In this document: positions 19,184 to 28,946 of the stretch, in pieces
Layout: each line of letters begins with the position of its first letter
How positions within the stretch are numbered: position 1 is the stretch's first letter
NCBI RefSeq assembly: GCF_002217795.2
Contig: NZ_AP018823.1
Span: 186,001 to 250,000, forward strand
Source: Aquitalea magnusonii
GTDB lineage: Bacteria; Pseudomonadota; Gammaproteobacteria; Burkholderiales; Chromobacteriaceae
Direction of reading: 5' to 3'
Length of the DNA: 64,000 bases
The notes under the pieces: generated by a model
The model's input: only the letters and a program-made list of their open reading frames with translations
What the model was told of the DNA's origin: nothing
The model's database searches: none
Made by a program: the position numbers and the translations under genes

Positions 19184-21348
19184 GATGTTTTCCCCGTTTG
19201 CCCGTCGTTATGGTGCTGCCAGTGGTCAGGCAGCAAGGACGCTGCCTCTTGTCCGTCCAGGTAAAGCATGTGTTCTTGCGCACGGGCATGCTGGGTGAGT
19301 GCCAGCACGTCCAGGATGAGGGCGACTTCACCATTGCCCAGGATGGTGGAGCCGCTGATGGCCTTGAGCTGCCGAAACAGCGGACTTAGCGGCTTGATGA
19401 CAGTCTGGAACTCGCCGTTCAGCGCATCCACCACCAGGCCCACCTTGCAGTCACCGGTCTGGATGACGACTACGTTCTGGCGATGGCCGGGCTGGCCATC
19501 GAGCTCCAGAAAACGCCGCAGGTTGAGCAAGGGCAGTACTTCGCCGCGCAGGCTGAAGCGCCCCATTGCTGCTGTGGCCAGTGCCGCCTCCGGCAGCGCC
19601 ATGCACTCCACTACGCTGTCCAGCGGCAGGACAAAGGTGGCGCTGCCCACCGTAACCAGAAAGCCATCGATGATGGCCAAGGTCAGTGGCAAGCGCAGGC
19701 GGAAGGTGGTGCCAAGGCCTTCTTCGCTTTCCACTTCCACTGTGCCGCGCAGTTGCTCGATGTTCTGCTTCACCACATCCAGTCCGACGCCGCGTCCGGA
19801 CAGATTGCTGACCTGGGCTGCGGTGGAGAAGCCGGCTTCGAAGATCAGCCGGAACACGTCTTGCTCGGCCAGCGGGCTGTCGCCGTGCAGCATGCCGCGC
19901 TGACGGGCTTTGTCCAGAATGCGCTGCCGGCTCAGACCGCCGCCATCGTCGGCCACTTCAATCACCACGCTGCCGGAGTCGTGGTAGGCGTCCAGCCACA
20001 GGTGCCCTGCGTCCGGCTTGCCGGCGGCACGGCGCTGCGCCACGTCTTCGATGCCATGGTCGATGGCATTGCGCACCAGGTGGGTGAGCGGATCGGCCAG
20101 CTTGTCCACCATGGACTTGTCCAGCTCGGTGTCGGCACCGCTGACCTGGAGCCGGATTTCCTTGCCCAGGGCTCGGCTGACATCGTGAACCACGCGGCCA
20201 AAGCGGCTGAAGGTTTCCCCGATGGGTACCATGCGCATGGCCAGGCTCTGGTCGCGAATCTGCTCGATCAGCCCGGAGAGCACGGCGGTAGATTCCAGCA
20301 GCGGGCCATTGCCATGGCGGCGTGCCAGCAGGCTGGTGGCGGCCCCGGCAATCACCAGCTCGCCCACCAGATTGATCAGGCTGTCCAGCTTGCCGGCTTC
20401 CACCTTGATGAAGCGGCTTTCGCTGCTGCGGGTGGTTTTGCCCTCGCTATCGGCGGGCGGATTGGCCATGGCGGTTGGCACCAGGGGCTCTGCCGTGCAG
20501 GGTGGCTCATCCGGCGTGGTGGCGGCTGTTTCCCCGGCGGGCTGCGGCTCTGGCAACAGCCCCCACTGCTGCCAGAGTTGACGGCTGCATTGCTGCTCGG
20601 CCGCATCGCCCAGTGACAGTGCTTGTGCCAGATGCTGCTCCAGTTGTGTACGCGGGCTGATGATGAACTGGCTGCCTTCGCTGGCGAAGGCAAACACCCC
20701 GTCCAGTTGTTCTGCATCCACCGCGCCGTAAAACTGCAGCTCCAGCCGCAGGTAATTGCGTTCCGGGTCGAAATGCTCATCGGCGGGCAAGCTGCTGCTG
20801 CGGCTGGCAATGGTCTTTATTTCGCCCAGCGTGGCCAGGTAGCGGATGAAGGACGCCGGGTCCATGCCATTGCGCAGGACATCCGGGCCAAAGCGCAGTG
20901 TCAGCAGCCAGTCGCTGCTAGGCAGCGGTGGGTGGGTTTCGTCTGTGCTGGCGGATGGCGGCGGCTCAGCCTGCAAGCGCTGTGCCATTTCGGCCTCGAT
21001 GGCGGCGGCTTCGCCAGCCGGTAGCGGCTGGCCTGCTTCCAGCGCGGCCAGTTGCGCCTTGACGTGGTCGTGGCTGCGCAGCAGCAGGCCGCTGAGTTCT
21101 GCATCCAGTTGCAGCTTGCCATCGCGCAACTGGTCCAGCAGGTTTTCTGCCTGGTGGCTGAAGTGGACGATGTCATCCAGTCCGAACAGGCCGGCCGAAC
21201 CCTTGATGGTGTGCATGCAGCGGAACAGTGCCCCTAGCTGTTCGGCGGTGATGCTGTCGGCTTCGGCTTCCAGCAGGATGCTTTCCATCTCTTGCAGCAG
21301 TTCGGCAGATTCCAGCAGGAAGGACTGCATGGCCTGTTCAAGATTCAT
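19180..21348 (-). CDS. cheA: Chemotaxis histidine kinase CheA
   Basis: A 722-residue CheA. The HPt domain has phospho-acceptor H46 in [10 protein letters not shown] middle region (about 130-310) holds a second structured domain and a Pro/Ala-rich linker. The dimerisation helices follow, then the HATPase domain with LVRNAIDHG and DDGGG motifs, and a C-terminal CheW-like regulatory domain (PLDSVVECM to the end). The start at 21348 (MNLEQAM) has GGAG seven bases upstream. It overlaps the end of the STAS gene by eleven bases and the mcp start by four. It probably phosphorylates CheY, CheB and the REC-EAL protein encoded in the same operon. Confidence 0.95.
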   Translation of the reverse strand: MNLEQAMQSFLLESAELLQEMESILLEAEADSITAEQLGALFRCMHTIKGSAGLFGLDDIVHFSHQAENLLDQLRDGKLQLDAELSGLLLRSHDHVKAQLAALEAGQPLPAGEAAAIEAEMAQRLQAEPPPSASTDETHPPLPSSDWLLTLRFGPDVLRNGMDPASFIRYLATLGEIKTIASRSSSLPADEHFDPERNYLRLELQFYGAVDAEQLDGVFAFASEGSQFIISPRTQLEQHLAQALSLGDAAEQQCSRQLWQQWGLLPEPQPAGETAATTPDEPPCTAEPLVPTAMANPPADSEGKTTRSSESRFIKVEAGKLDSLINLVGELVIAGAATSLLARRHGNGPLLESTAVLSGLIEQIRDQSLAMRMVPIGETFSRFGRVVHDVSRALGKEIRLQVSGADTELDKSMVDKLADPLTHLVRNAIDHGIEDVAQRRAAGKPDAGHLWLDAYHDSGSVVIEVADDGGGLSRQRILDKARQRGMLHGDSPLAEQDVFRLIFEAGFSTAAQVSNLSGRGVGLDVVKQNIEQLRGTVEVESEEGLGTTFRLRLPLTLAIIDGFLVTVGSATFVLPLDSVVECMALPEAALATAAMGRFSLRGEVLPLLNLRRFLELDGQPGHRQNVVVIQTGDCKVGLVVDALNGEFQTVIKPLSPLFRQLKAISGSTILGNGEVALILDVLALTQHARAQEHMLYLDGQEAASLLPDHWQHHNDGQTGKTS

Positions 21349-21628
21349 CGCCATGCTCCACACAAGCTTGTAACTGATCAAACCCCATCAGTTGCAGAAA
21401 GCTGCTGACGGTCTGGCTGGGTTGGTACAGCCGTAGCGGGTGGCCTTGCTGTTGCATGGCGGCCTGCAGCCATAGCAGTACCTGGACACCGGCACAGTCG
21501 ATTTCGCTGACTTGCGACAGCTCCAGTGCCAGCTCCGGGTGTTGCTGCAGCGCGTCGGCCAGTTGCTGGTGCAAGGCCACCGCCTGGTAGATGGTCTGTT
21601 CACCAGACAGCGAGAGCAGATGGGACAT
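21338..21628 (-). CDS. STAS-domain protein (anti-sigma antagonist type)
   Basis: A 96-residue single STAS domain. It contains the central motif VSEIDCAGVQVLLWLQAA; the position usually occupied by a phosphorylatable Ser (DSxG) is Cys-Ala (DCAG) here, so classic phospho-switching may be lost. STAS proteins appear in several alternative chemosensory operons beside cheA. It lies eight bases after cheY and overlaps cheA by eleven bases. Its partner is unknown; a direct interaction with CheA or a receptor is possible. Confidence 0.85.
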   Translation of the reverse strand: MSHLLSLSGEQTIYQAVALHQQLADALQQHPELALELSQVSEIDCAGVQVLLWLQAAMQQQGHPLRLYQPSQTVSSFLQLMGFDQLQACVEHGDES

Positions 21629-21636
21629 GGCGGGCC

Positions 21637-22005
21637 TCAGCGTTGGGTGAGGCGGGCCACCACGGCCAGCAGGTGGGAAGGCTCGAACGGCTTGACAATC
21701 CAGCTGCAGCCGCCTTTTTGCTGGCCCAACTGTTGCAGGTGGGGCGCACCCTGCGTGGTCAGCATCACCACCGGTATTTGCCGGTGGGACGGATGCTGAC
21801 GAATGTGATCGAGCAGGCCAAAACCATCCAGCACCGGCATATTGAGGTCGGTGATGATCAGGTCGATCCGGTGCTGCTCCAGCATGGCCAGCGCCTGCTG
21901 GCCATCGGCAGCCTGAATGACATGATGACCGGCACCTTCCAGTGTCATCTTGATCACCAGCCGCAAGCTGGTGGAGTCATCGACAATCAGTATGGTCTTG
22001 CTCAT
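21637..22005 (-). CDS. cheY: CheY-type single-domain response regulator
   Basis: A 122-residue receiver domain with D9/D10, phospho-acceptor D53 in IITDLNMP, the conserved Thr-region (MLTTQG) and the Lys loop near 107. It is the first gene of the chemosensory operon. The start at 22005 (MSKTILIVDDS) is supported by a G-rich ribosome site just upstream; the frame stays open for 53 more codons without similarity. It may bind the flagellar switch or serve as a phosphate sink; sequence alone does not decide. Confidence 0.92.
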   Translation of the reverse strand: MSKTILIVDDSTSLRLVIKMTLEGAGHHVIQAADGQQALAMLEQHRIDLIITDLNMPVLDGFGLLDHIRQHPSHRQIPVVMLTTQGAPHLQQLGQQKGGCSWIVKPFEPSHLLAVVARLTQR

Positions 22006-22269
22006 ATTCCCCCCCTTGTCATGCTTGCCATGGGCCTGCAGGCTGGCCACTACACCCAGCAACTGTGGCGGATGGTCGTTTATGCGGCTGTGGCAGCCGT
22101 TTTTTGTCATCACGACATCGGTTTGATGTTCTTGTTTTCTAGTTGCTGGGTGAATTGAATGCAAACGGCAAACTGCGGCCAGGGGGCGATTGTGTGCAGA
22201 CCGCTGTGCTGGAGCAGCAATAAAAAACCGGCCACGCGGGCCGGTTGCAGAGGCAGCTAGCTGGTCTGT
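22006..22269. other. Gap between cheY and fdhE
   Basis: It holds the fdhE terminator at 22222-22246 and, closer to cheY, the presumed promoter of the chemosensory operon. No sigma-28-type or sigma-54-type promoter was recognised. No gene is supported. Confidence 0.5.
22222..22246 (-). terminator. Terminator of the fdn operon after fdhE
   Basis: AACCGGCC and GGCCGGTT arms around a short loop, with a run of six A on the plus strand that reads as a T-tract on the minus strand, about 25 bases past the fdhE stop. Confidence 0.82.
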
Positions 22270-23190
22270 CTAGCCGGGAAACAACAGCGGGTTGAGCCCG
22301 CTGCGGGCAAAGCCCTGTTCCTCCAGCGCGGCATCCAGCGCCAGACTGGCCAGGTCGTCGGCCACCGCTTCGGCCTGCTGGTCCTTGTCCAGCGCCAGGA
22401 TTTTCAGATAGCTGCCGCAGTCGCCACAGGATTCGCCACGCACGGCAGCATGCGCGTCCTGCAGCGACCAGTAGCCGATGTCGCGGGTGGCTTCGCAGTT
22501 GCTGCACTTGGCGCGCACCATATGCCACTCGCTTTCGCACAGGCTGCAGTGCAGGTAGCGCAGACCGGCCTCATTACCCTGGCGTACCACGCTGGCCACC
22601 GGCGCACTGGCACAGACCGGACACAGATGACGCGCATCGCCCGGTTCGGCCACGGCAGCCACCTGCAACTGGCTGGCCAACTGGCTGAAGTACACCGACA
22701 AGGCCGCCCAGATGAAGGGCGCTTGCGCGCTATCCACCGCGGTCAGATCACCGCAGAGCAGTGACTGGGCTGCCTGTTCATGCTGCTCTGCCGGTGCGGC
22801 CAGCAACTGCGCCAGCACCTGCTGCACGGCTGCACTGGCACCGTCCGCCAGTTGTGTACACAGGGCAAGCAGCACCTGCAGCCACTGCGCGTCACGTTGC
22901 CAGGCCATGGCCCCCAAGGGCGGCAGGCCGTGCTCGGCACATTGCTGGAAATAGGCCTCCCGCACGGGCAGCAACACCGGCTGGCTGTGTACCAACTGGT
23001 GTTGCGCCTGGGCAATGCGGCTGGCCAGTTGCAGGTAATCGGCCATCACATGGCCGGCAGCCAACTGCTGCAGCCGCGCCGCGCGCTGACGATACAGCGT
23101 GGCGGGCTGCGGCAGCAGCAGCGGGGTGATGTCCAGGCTGGCTGCCTGCCGTTCGGCCAATTGCTCGACCGGAACAATGCGTATGCTCAT
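22270..23190 (-). CDS. fdhE: Formate dehydrogenase accessory protein FdhE
   Basis: A 306-residue cytoplasmic rubredoxin-like protein needed for formate dehydrogenase maturation; in E. coli it binds the catalytic subunit before Tat export. Four CxxC motifs are visible in the C-terminal half: CPVC, CSLC, CSNC and CGDC, which should bind iron. Length matches E. coli FdhE (309). It overlaps the fdnI stop by four bases and ends the operon. Its presence supports correct assignment of the Sec-containing dehydrogenase upstream. Confidence 0.95.
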   Translation of the reverse strand: MSIRIVPVEQLAERQAASLDITPLLLPQPATLYRQRAARLQQLAAGHVMADYLQLASRIAQAQHQLVHSQPVLLPVREAYFQQCAEHGLPPLGAMAWQRDAQWLQVLLALCTQLADGASAAVQQVLAQLLAAPAEQHEQAAQSLLCGDLTAVDSAQAPFIWAALSVYFSQLASQLQVAAVAEPGDARHLCPVCASAPVASVVRQGNEAGLRYLHCSLCESEWHMVRAKCSNCEATRDIGYWSLQDAHAAVRGESCGDCGSYLKILALDKDQQAEAVADDLASLALDAALEEQGFARSGLNPLLFPG

Positions 23191-23816
23191 GGCTTGTGCT
23201 TGTCTCCTGTCATTTCACGATACCAGCGCGGGTGATGCTTCTTGGCCCAGGCATGGGTGACCACGCCTTCCACCATGGCGCGGATGGTGCCGCGCACCCA
23301 GATGGCGGCGTACACATGCACGATGATGCCGGCAATCAGCGCCAGTGCGCTCCAGGCATGCAGCAGCAGGGCAATGCGCACCACATCAATGGGGAAGGAG
23401 TAGGCAAAGTAGGGCCGCCAGATGACGACACCGGTGCAAATCAGCACCAGCAGGCAGCCCGTCATCAGCCAGAACATGCCTTTCTGGCCACCGTTGTACT
23501 TGCCGGTATCGCCTACCTCATGCCCGGCCAGCACCGACTTCACCGATTTCATCCACTTGATGTCTTCCTGGTCGATGAAGTTGTGCTGCCAGTAACGGAA
23601 GAACTGGCGGGCAAAACCGACAAACATCAGCACGCCGACAAAGGGGTGGATGATGCGCGCCAGTTGCGGCGTGCCAAACACCCCGGTGAGCCAGAAGAAG
23701 GCCGGGTAGAAAAAGGCCAGGCCGGAGATGGCCAGCAACAGGAAACACAGCGCCACGATCCAGTGGTTGATGCGTTCCGCCGCGCTGTAGCGCTTGATCA
23801 GCTTTTCCTTGCTCAT
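23187..23816 (-). CDS. fdnI: Formate dehydrogenase-N gamma subunit, cytochrome b556
   Basis: A 209-residue integral membrane subunit with about four helices. It holds two b hemes and passes electrons from the beta subunit to menaquinone or ubiquinone. Helix segments include [17 protein letters not shown] and [11 protein letters not shown]; candidate heme His residues lie in [20 protein letters not shown] and GIIVHVY. It overlaps fdnH by four bases upstream and fdhE by four downstream. It could be called fdoI; the respiratory -N and aerobic -O forms cannot be separated from sequence here. Confidence 0.94.
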   Translation of the reverse strand: MSKEKLIKRYSAAERINHWIVALCFLLLAISGLAFFYPAFFWLTGVFGTPQLARIIHPFVGVLMFVGFARQFFRYWQHNFIDQEDIKWMKSVKSVLAGHEVGDTGKYNGGQKGMFWLMTGCLLVLICTGVVIWRPYFAYSFPIDVVRIALLLHAWSALALIAGIIVHVYAAIWVRGTIRAMVEGVVTHAWAKKHHPRWYREMTGDKHKP

Positions 23817-24688
23817 GCCTTGTCCTCCTCTTCGTCATCTTCGGCCTTGTTGGGGCCGACGCCGATGTAGTGGAAGAAGCCGAACAGCACCGAAGCGGCC
23901 AGGCCGATGGTGGACAACGGCTTGAGAATGCCCTTCCACAGGCTGACCACCGGGCTGATCTGCGGGTCCTTCTTCAGCCCGTGGTACAGCTCGGGCTGAT
24001 CGGCATGGTGCAGCACATACATCACATGGGTGCCGCCCACGCCTTGCGGATCGTACAGCCCGGCATTGGCATAGCCACGGGTTTTCAGCTCCTCCACCCG
24101 TTCCTGTGCGTATTCCTTCATGTCCTCCTTGCTGCCAAAGCGGATGGCGCCGGTGGGACAGGTTTTCACACAGGCCGGCTCCTGCCCCACGCTTACCCGG
24201 TCGGAACACAAGGTACATTTGTAGGCCTTGTTATCCTTCTGGTTGATGCGCGGCACATTGAACGGACAGCCGGCAATGCAATAGCCGCAGCCAATGCAGT
24301 GCTCGGACTGGAAGTCCACGATGCCGTTGGCGTACTGGATGATGGCACCGGGCGAAGGACAGGCTTTCAGGCAGCCGGGGTCGGCGCAGTGCATGCAGCC
24401 GTCCTTGCGGATCAGCCATTCCAGCTTGCCGTTCTGCTCGGTTTCGCTGTAACGCATCACCGTCCAGCTTTCGGCGGACAGGTCGGCCGGGTTGTCGTAC
24501 ACCCCGACATTGCTGCCCACCTCGTCGCGCAGGTCATTCCACTCCGAACAGGCCACCTGACAGGCCTTGCAGCCGATGCAGGTGGACACGTCGATCAGCT
24601 TGGCCACTTCCGCCTTGTGCTCGCGCGCAATCGGCGGCTGGGTGGGGCTGGCGGAGCGGCGCAGGATATCTTGCGATTGCAGTGACAT
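23813..24688 (-). CDS. fdnH: Formate dehydrogenase-N beta subunit (four 4Fe-4S)
   Basis: A 291-residue electron-transfer subunit with four ferredoxin-type cysteine groups ([37 protein letters not shown] and CTLC with a later CVKTCP). A single C-terminal membrane helix (about 252-275, [18 protein letters not shown]) anchors it to the membrane, and the tail is acidic (EDDEEEDKA). It lacks its own signal peptide and is expected to be exported with FdnG by the Tat route. It starts nine bases after fdnG and overlaps fdnI. Confidence 0.95.
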   Translation of the reverse strand: MSLQSQDILRRSASPTQPPIAREHKAEVAKLIDVSTCIGCKACQVACSEWNDLRDEVGSNVGVYDNPADLSAESWTVMRYSETEQNGKLEWLIRKDGCMHCADPGCLKACPSPGAIIQYANGIVDFQSEHCIGCGYCIAGCPFNVPRINQKDNKAYKCTLCSDRVSVGQEPACVKTCPTGAIRFGSKEDMKEYAQERVEELKTRGYANAGLYDPQGVGGTHVMYVLHHADQPELYHGLKKDPQISPVVSLWKGILKPLSTIGLAASVLFGFFHYIGVGPNKAEDDEEEDKA

Positions 24689-24697
24689 GGTCGCTCC

Positions 24698-27600
24698 TTA
24701 GGCTTTCTCAACGTTGACGAGGAAGGACTTGAACTCCGGCGTCTGGGTATTGGCATCCCCGACAAACGGCGTCAGCGTGTTGGCGATGAAGCCCTTCTTG
24801 GCCACGCCTTCAAAGCCCCAGTGAATCGGCACGCCAATATGGTGTACCTGCTGGCCGTTCACCTTCAGCGCCTTGATGCGCTTGGTTACTACCGCCTTGG
24901 CCTTGATATAGCCGCGCTGCGATGACACCTTCACCAGATCACCATGGGCAATGCCTTTTTCCTTGGCCAGTTCCTCGCCGATTTCCACAAACTGTTCCGG
25001 CTGCATGATGGCGTTCAGCCGCGCATGCTTGGTCCAGTAATGGAAGTGCTCGGTCAGGCGGTAGGTGGTAGCAGCGTAGGGGAACTGCTGATGCTGACCC
25101 AGTTGCGCCTTGTCGTCCTTGAACAGCCGGGCGGCCGGGTTGGAAATCACCTTGGGATGCAGCGGGTTGGTGCCAAGCGGCGTCTCGAACGGCTCGTAAT
25201 GCTCAGGGAACGGCCCTTCAGCCATCTTGTCCAGCGCAAACAGGCGTCCCAGCCCTTCCGGCTGCATGATGAAGGGTGCCATGGCGCTGCCTGGCGGTTC
25301 GTCAGCCTTGAAGTCCGGCACGTCCACACCCACCCACTTTTCGCCATTCCACTTGATCAGCGTGCGTTTCTTGTCCCATGGCGTGCCATCCGGTTTGCAG
25401 GAGGCGCGGTTGTACAGGATGCGGCGGTTGGCCGGCCACGCCCAGGCCCAGCCCAGGGTGTTGCCAAGGCCGGACGGGTCGCTGTTGTCGCGCCGTGCCA
25501 TCTGGTTGCCGGCCTGGGTCCAGCTACCGGCAAAAATCCAGCAACCGGAGGCGGTGCTGCCATCGGCCTGCAGCAGGGCAAAGCCAGGCAATAGCTCGCC
25601 CTTTTTCGCCAGAAACTGGCCGGGGTTTTTCGGATCGGGCAGATCAGCCAGCGCCTTGCCGTTCAGCTCCTTGGCCAGCTCTTCCGGCTTGGGCTCGTGC
25701 GGGTCGCCATAAGCCCAGGACAGGCTGTTGATGGCATCCGGGAAGGTGCCGCCATCCTTGGCATACATGGCTTTGAGCTTGAGGAAGATGCCGGCCAGGA
25801 TTTGCGGGTCGGTCATGGCTTCGCCAGGGCCTTCCGCACCCTTCCAGTGCCATTGCAGCCAGCGGCCGGAATTGACGATGGAGCCGTCTTCCTCGGCAAA
25901 ACAGGTGGTGGGCAGGCGGAATACTTCGGTCTGGATCTTGGCCGGATCGACATCGTTCTGCTCACCGTGGTTCTGCCAGAAGGTGGAGGTTTCCGTCACC
26001 AGCGGGTCCATGATCACCAGGAACTTCAGTCGCGACAGCGAAGCCACGATCTTGTTCTTGTTGGGGAAGGAGGCCACCGGGTTGAAGCCCTGGCAGAAGT
26101 AACCGTTCACCTTGCCCTGGTGCATCAGCTCGAAGTACTGCAGCACGTCGTAGCCCTTGTCCCACTTGGGCAGCCAGTCATAGCCCCAGTTGTTGTCTGC
26201 CGTGGCCTTGTCACCCCACATCGCCTTCATGAAGGAGATAAAGAACTTGGGGTAGTTCTGCCAGTAGTTCATCTGGCCGTCGGCCAGCGGCTTGCTGGTG
26301 TATTTGCTCAGATAGCTGTCCAGCGTCGGCTCTTTTTCCGACGGCATGGTCATATAGCCCGGCAGGCTGGTGGAGAGCAGGCCCAGGTCGGTCAGACCCT
26401 GGATATTGGAGTGGCCACGCAGCGCATTGATGCCACCACCGGCCATGCCCATATTGCCCAGCAATAGCTGGATCATCGCCATGGTGCGGATGTTTTGCGC
26501 GCCAATGGAATGCTGGGTCCAACCCAGGGCATACAGGAAGGAGGTGGTCTTGTCCGGCGCACTGGTTTCGGCCAGATAAGAGCAAATGGCTTCAAAAGCC
26601 GCCTTGGGCGTGCCGCAGATGTTTTCCACCACATCGGCGGTGTAGCGCGACACATGTTGTTTGAGCAGGTTGATCACGCAACGCGGGTCGCTCAGCGTGT
26701 CGTCGCGTTTGGCCATGCCCTTCTCATCCAACTGGTAGGCCCAGGTGGATTTGTCGTACTTGCGTTTTTCCGCGTCGTAACCGCTAAACAGGCCGTCTTC
26801 AAAGGTGAAGTCCGGGTGTACCAGCAGTGCCGCATTGGTATAGGCGAGCGTGTATTCCTTGTTGTATTTGCCGGTTTCCAGCAAATGGCGGATCACGCCG
26901 GACAACAGGGTAATGTCCGTGCCGGTGCGGATGGGCGCGTAGAAGTCTGCCACCGAGGCAGTACGGGTAAAGCGCGGGTCGATAACCAGCAGCTTGGCCT
27001 TGTTGCGGGTCTTGGCCTCAATAGCCCAGCGGAAGCCAACCGGGTGTGCTTCGGCGGCATTGCCACCCATCACCACGATCAGATTGGCGTTCTTGATGTC
27101 GACCCAATGGTTTGTCATGGCACCGCGACCAAATGTTGGGGCAAGACTTGCCACCGTTGGTCCGTGTCATACACGCGCCTGATTGTCGACAGCCAGCATG
27201 CCCAGGCTGCGAGTGAATTTGTGGGTCAGCCAGCCAGCTTCATTACTGGAGGCCGAAGCGGCCAGAAAACCGGTGGACAGCCAGCGGTTTACCGTCACGC
27301 CATCCGCGTTCTTGGCGATGAAATTGGCGTCGCGGTCCTGCTTGATGTGCTTGGCGATGCGGGCGAACGCCTCATCCCAGCTGATGCGCTTCCATTCATT
27401 GCTGCCGGCTTCCCGTACTTCCGGGTACTTCAGGCGGTTGGGGCTGTGGATGAAATCCACCAGGCCTGCGCCCTTGGGACAGAGTGCGCCGCGGTTGACC
27501 GGATGATCCGGATCGCCTTCGATATGAAAGATTTCGGACTTGGCGTTTTTGGCGCCATCGCCCAGGCCGTACATGAGAATGCCACAGCCTACCGAGCAGT

Positions 27601-27754
27601 AAGGACAGGTGTTGCGGGTTTCACTGGCACGCAGCAGCTTGTAGCTGCGTACATCGGCCATGGCCTTTTCCGGCAATAAACCCAGTGTTGCAATCGTAGA
27701 ACCTGCCATACCCCCGGCGCACAGCTTGAAGAACTGCCGCCGATTGACCTGCAT
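24698..27754 (-). CDS. fdnG: Formate dehydrogenase-N alpha subunit, selenocysteine-containing
   Basis: A 1018-residue molybdopterin (bis-MGD) enzyme that oxidises formate to CO2 in the periplasm. The reading frame is interrupted only by TGA at 27167-27169, codon 196, in the context NQARV-U-HGPTVASLAP. In E. coli FdnG the selenocysteine is also residue 196. A SECIS-like hairpin follows. A Tat signal (NRRQFFK, 4-10) and the 4Fe-4S motif CPYCSVGCG (50-58) are present. The start at 27754 has AAGGAG eight bases upstream; the frame is open further upstream without similarity. Naive gene calling splits it into two genes (24698-27154 and 27167 upward). Operon fdnG-fdnH-fdnI-fdhE. Confidence 0.97.
27126..27169 (-). 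promoter_or_regulatory. SECIS element at the fdnG TGA codon
   Basis: Immediately after the in-frame TGA, the minus-strand sequence forms GACCAA...TTGGTC as the lower stem and GGCA-AGTCT-TGCC as the apical hairpin, with GU in the loop, as in the bacterial SECIS of E. coli fdhF and fdnG. The distance from TGA to the apical loop (about 20 bases) matches the need for SelB binding. Confidence 0.85.
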
Positions 27755-27951
27755 GGAGGGGCTCCTTGTGAGGAATGGAGTAAAGGCTTTCCAGATCTCG
27801 TGTCCCAGACAACCGCCACGCGGCGCACAGAGACGGACACAGGAAAGACTGGCCTGAACAACCGGACGGTTGTAGCCTGCATGCATTATCGTCAGCTATT
27901 TGCCCAAGCTCAAATAGCAGATGCCAATTTACCCATTGAGAATGCAAATTG

Positions 27952-28776
27952 ATGAGCGCAGACCAGCCCCCTGCATTCCCCCCGCAGCTTACGGTGCAAC
28001 GCCAGCAATGGCAGGTCGGGCAGCCCTTGCAGTCCCGTGACGACGTGCTTGCCTGCGAAATTCCCGTTGCCCTGGTTTACAACGGCTTGGCCCATGTGGT
28101 GATGATGGCCAGCCCGCAGCAACTGGAAGACTTTGCCCGCGGTTTTACCCTGGCAGAGGGCATTGCCCGTCAACTGGCCGACATCTACGACATCGAGGTG
28201 CGAGAAGTTGCCAGTGGCATTGAAGTACATGTCGAACTGGCCAGCGCCTGCTTTGCCGCCCTCAAGGAACGGCGACGCCAACTGGCAGGCCGCACCGGCT
28301 GCGGTCTGTGCGGCGTGGAGCAACTGGCCGAAGTCTTCCGCCCGCTGTTAGCGCTGCCCGATAGCGTCCGCCTGGGGCTGCCAGCGCTCAATCTGGCCTT
28401 ACAGGCCATGCCGGCACAGCAGTTGCTGTCGCAAGCCACCGGCTGCGCCCATGCGGCAGCCTGGCTGGATCTGGAAGGCCGCTTGCTGCAAGTGTGCGAA
28501 GACGTGGGCCGCCATGTGGCACTGGATAAGCTGATAGGTTGCCGTGCGCTCAGTAACTGGGGCGCAGGTGCCGCGCTGGTCACCAGCCGCGCCAGTTATG
28601 AAATGGTACAAAAAGCCGCCGCTGCCGGGATCGAAATCCTGGTGGCAGTGGCCGCACCAACCGCCCTGGCGGTACAGATGGCCGAGCAGTACGGCCTTAC
28701 CCTGCTGGGCTTTGCCAGACCGGGACGCGTCAATGTCTACACCCATCCGCAGCGCCTGCTTTGCCAAACCACCTGA
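27952..28776 (+). CDS. fdhD: Formate dehydrogenase sulfurtransferase FdhD
   Basis: A 274-residue protein that passes sulfur from IscS to the molybdenum cofactor of formate dehydrogenase. The catalytic cysteine pair is C117 and C120 in TGCGLCG, as in E. coli FdhD (C121/C124). The VCEDVGRH motif near 180 is also typical. The ATG at 27952 was preferred; a TTG one codon upstream is possible, and the ribosome site is weak. It is divergent from fdnG, with a 197-base gap that must hold both promoters. It is essential for active FdnG. Confidence 0.95.
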   Translation: MSADQPPAFPPQLTVQRQQWQVGQPLQSRDDVLACEIPVALVYNGLAHVVMMASPQQLEDFARGFTLAEGIARQLADIYDIEVREVASGIEVHVELASACFAALKERRRQLAGRTGCGLCGVEQLAEVFRPLLALPDSVRLGLPALNLALQAMPAQQLLSQATGCAHAAAWLDLEGRLLQVCEDVGRHVALDKLIGCRALSNWGAGAALVTSRASYEMVQKAAAAGIEILVAVAAPTALAVQMAEQYGLTLLGFARPGRVNVYTHPQRLLCQTT

Positions 28777-28858
28777 AAGAACCGGTCCGGCCTGCGTTTT
28801 ATCTGATTCGACACGGTAGAAGGCCCGCCATTTGTTGCATTGCGCAAAGAGCAGTGGG

Positions 28859-28873
28859 CATTGTCGAACAATG
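28859..28873. promoter_or_regulatory. 15-base palindrome upstream of lysC
   Basis: CATTGT-CGA-ACAATG, a perfect six-base inverted repeat with a three-base centre, 74 bases before the lysC start codon. It has operator geometry, but the binding protein is unknown. Confidence 0.35.
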
Positions 28874-28946
28874 GCCTTGCTTTTATGGCGAAGATCGGGC
28901 CAGAATCGAAGTCCGACATATCAACCTTTCTATATAAGAAGCAAGC

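Noticed and set aside
27900..27913. FNR-like dyad TTG-N8-CAA in the fdnG/fdhD gap
   Set aside because: Only the outer TTG/CAA match; inner bases of the TTGAT-N4-ATCAA consensus are missing. Control by oxygen is plausible for this enzyme but is not shown by this sequence.
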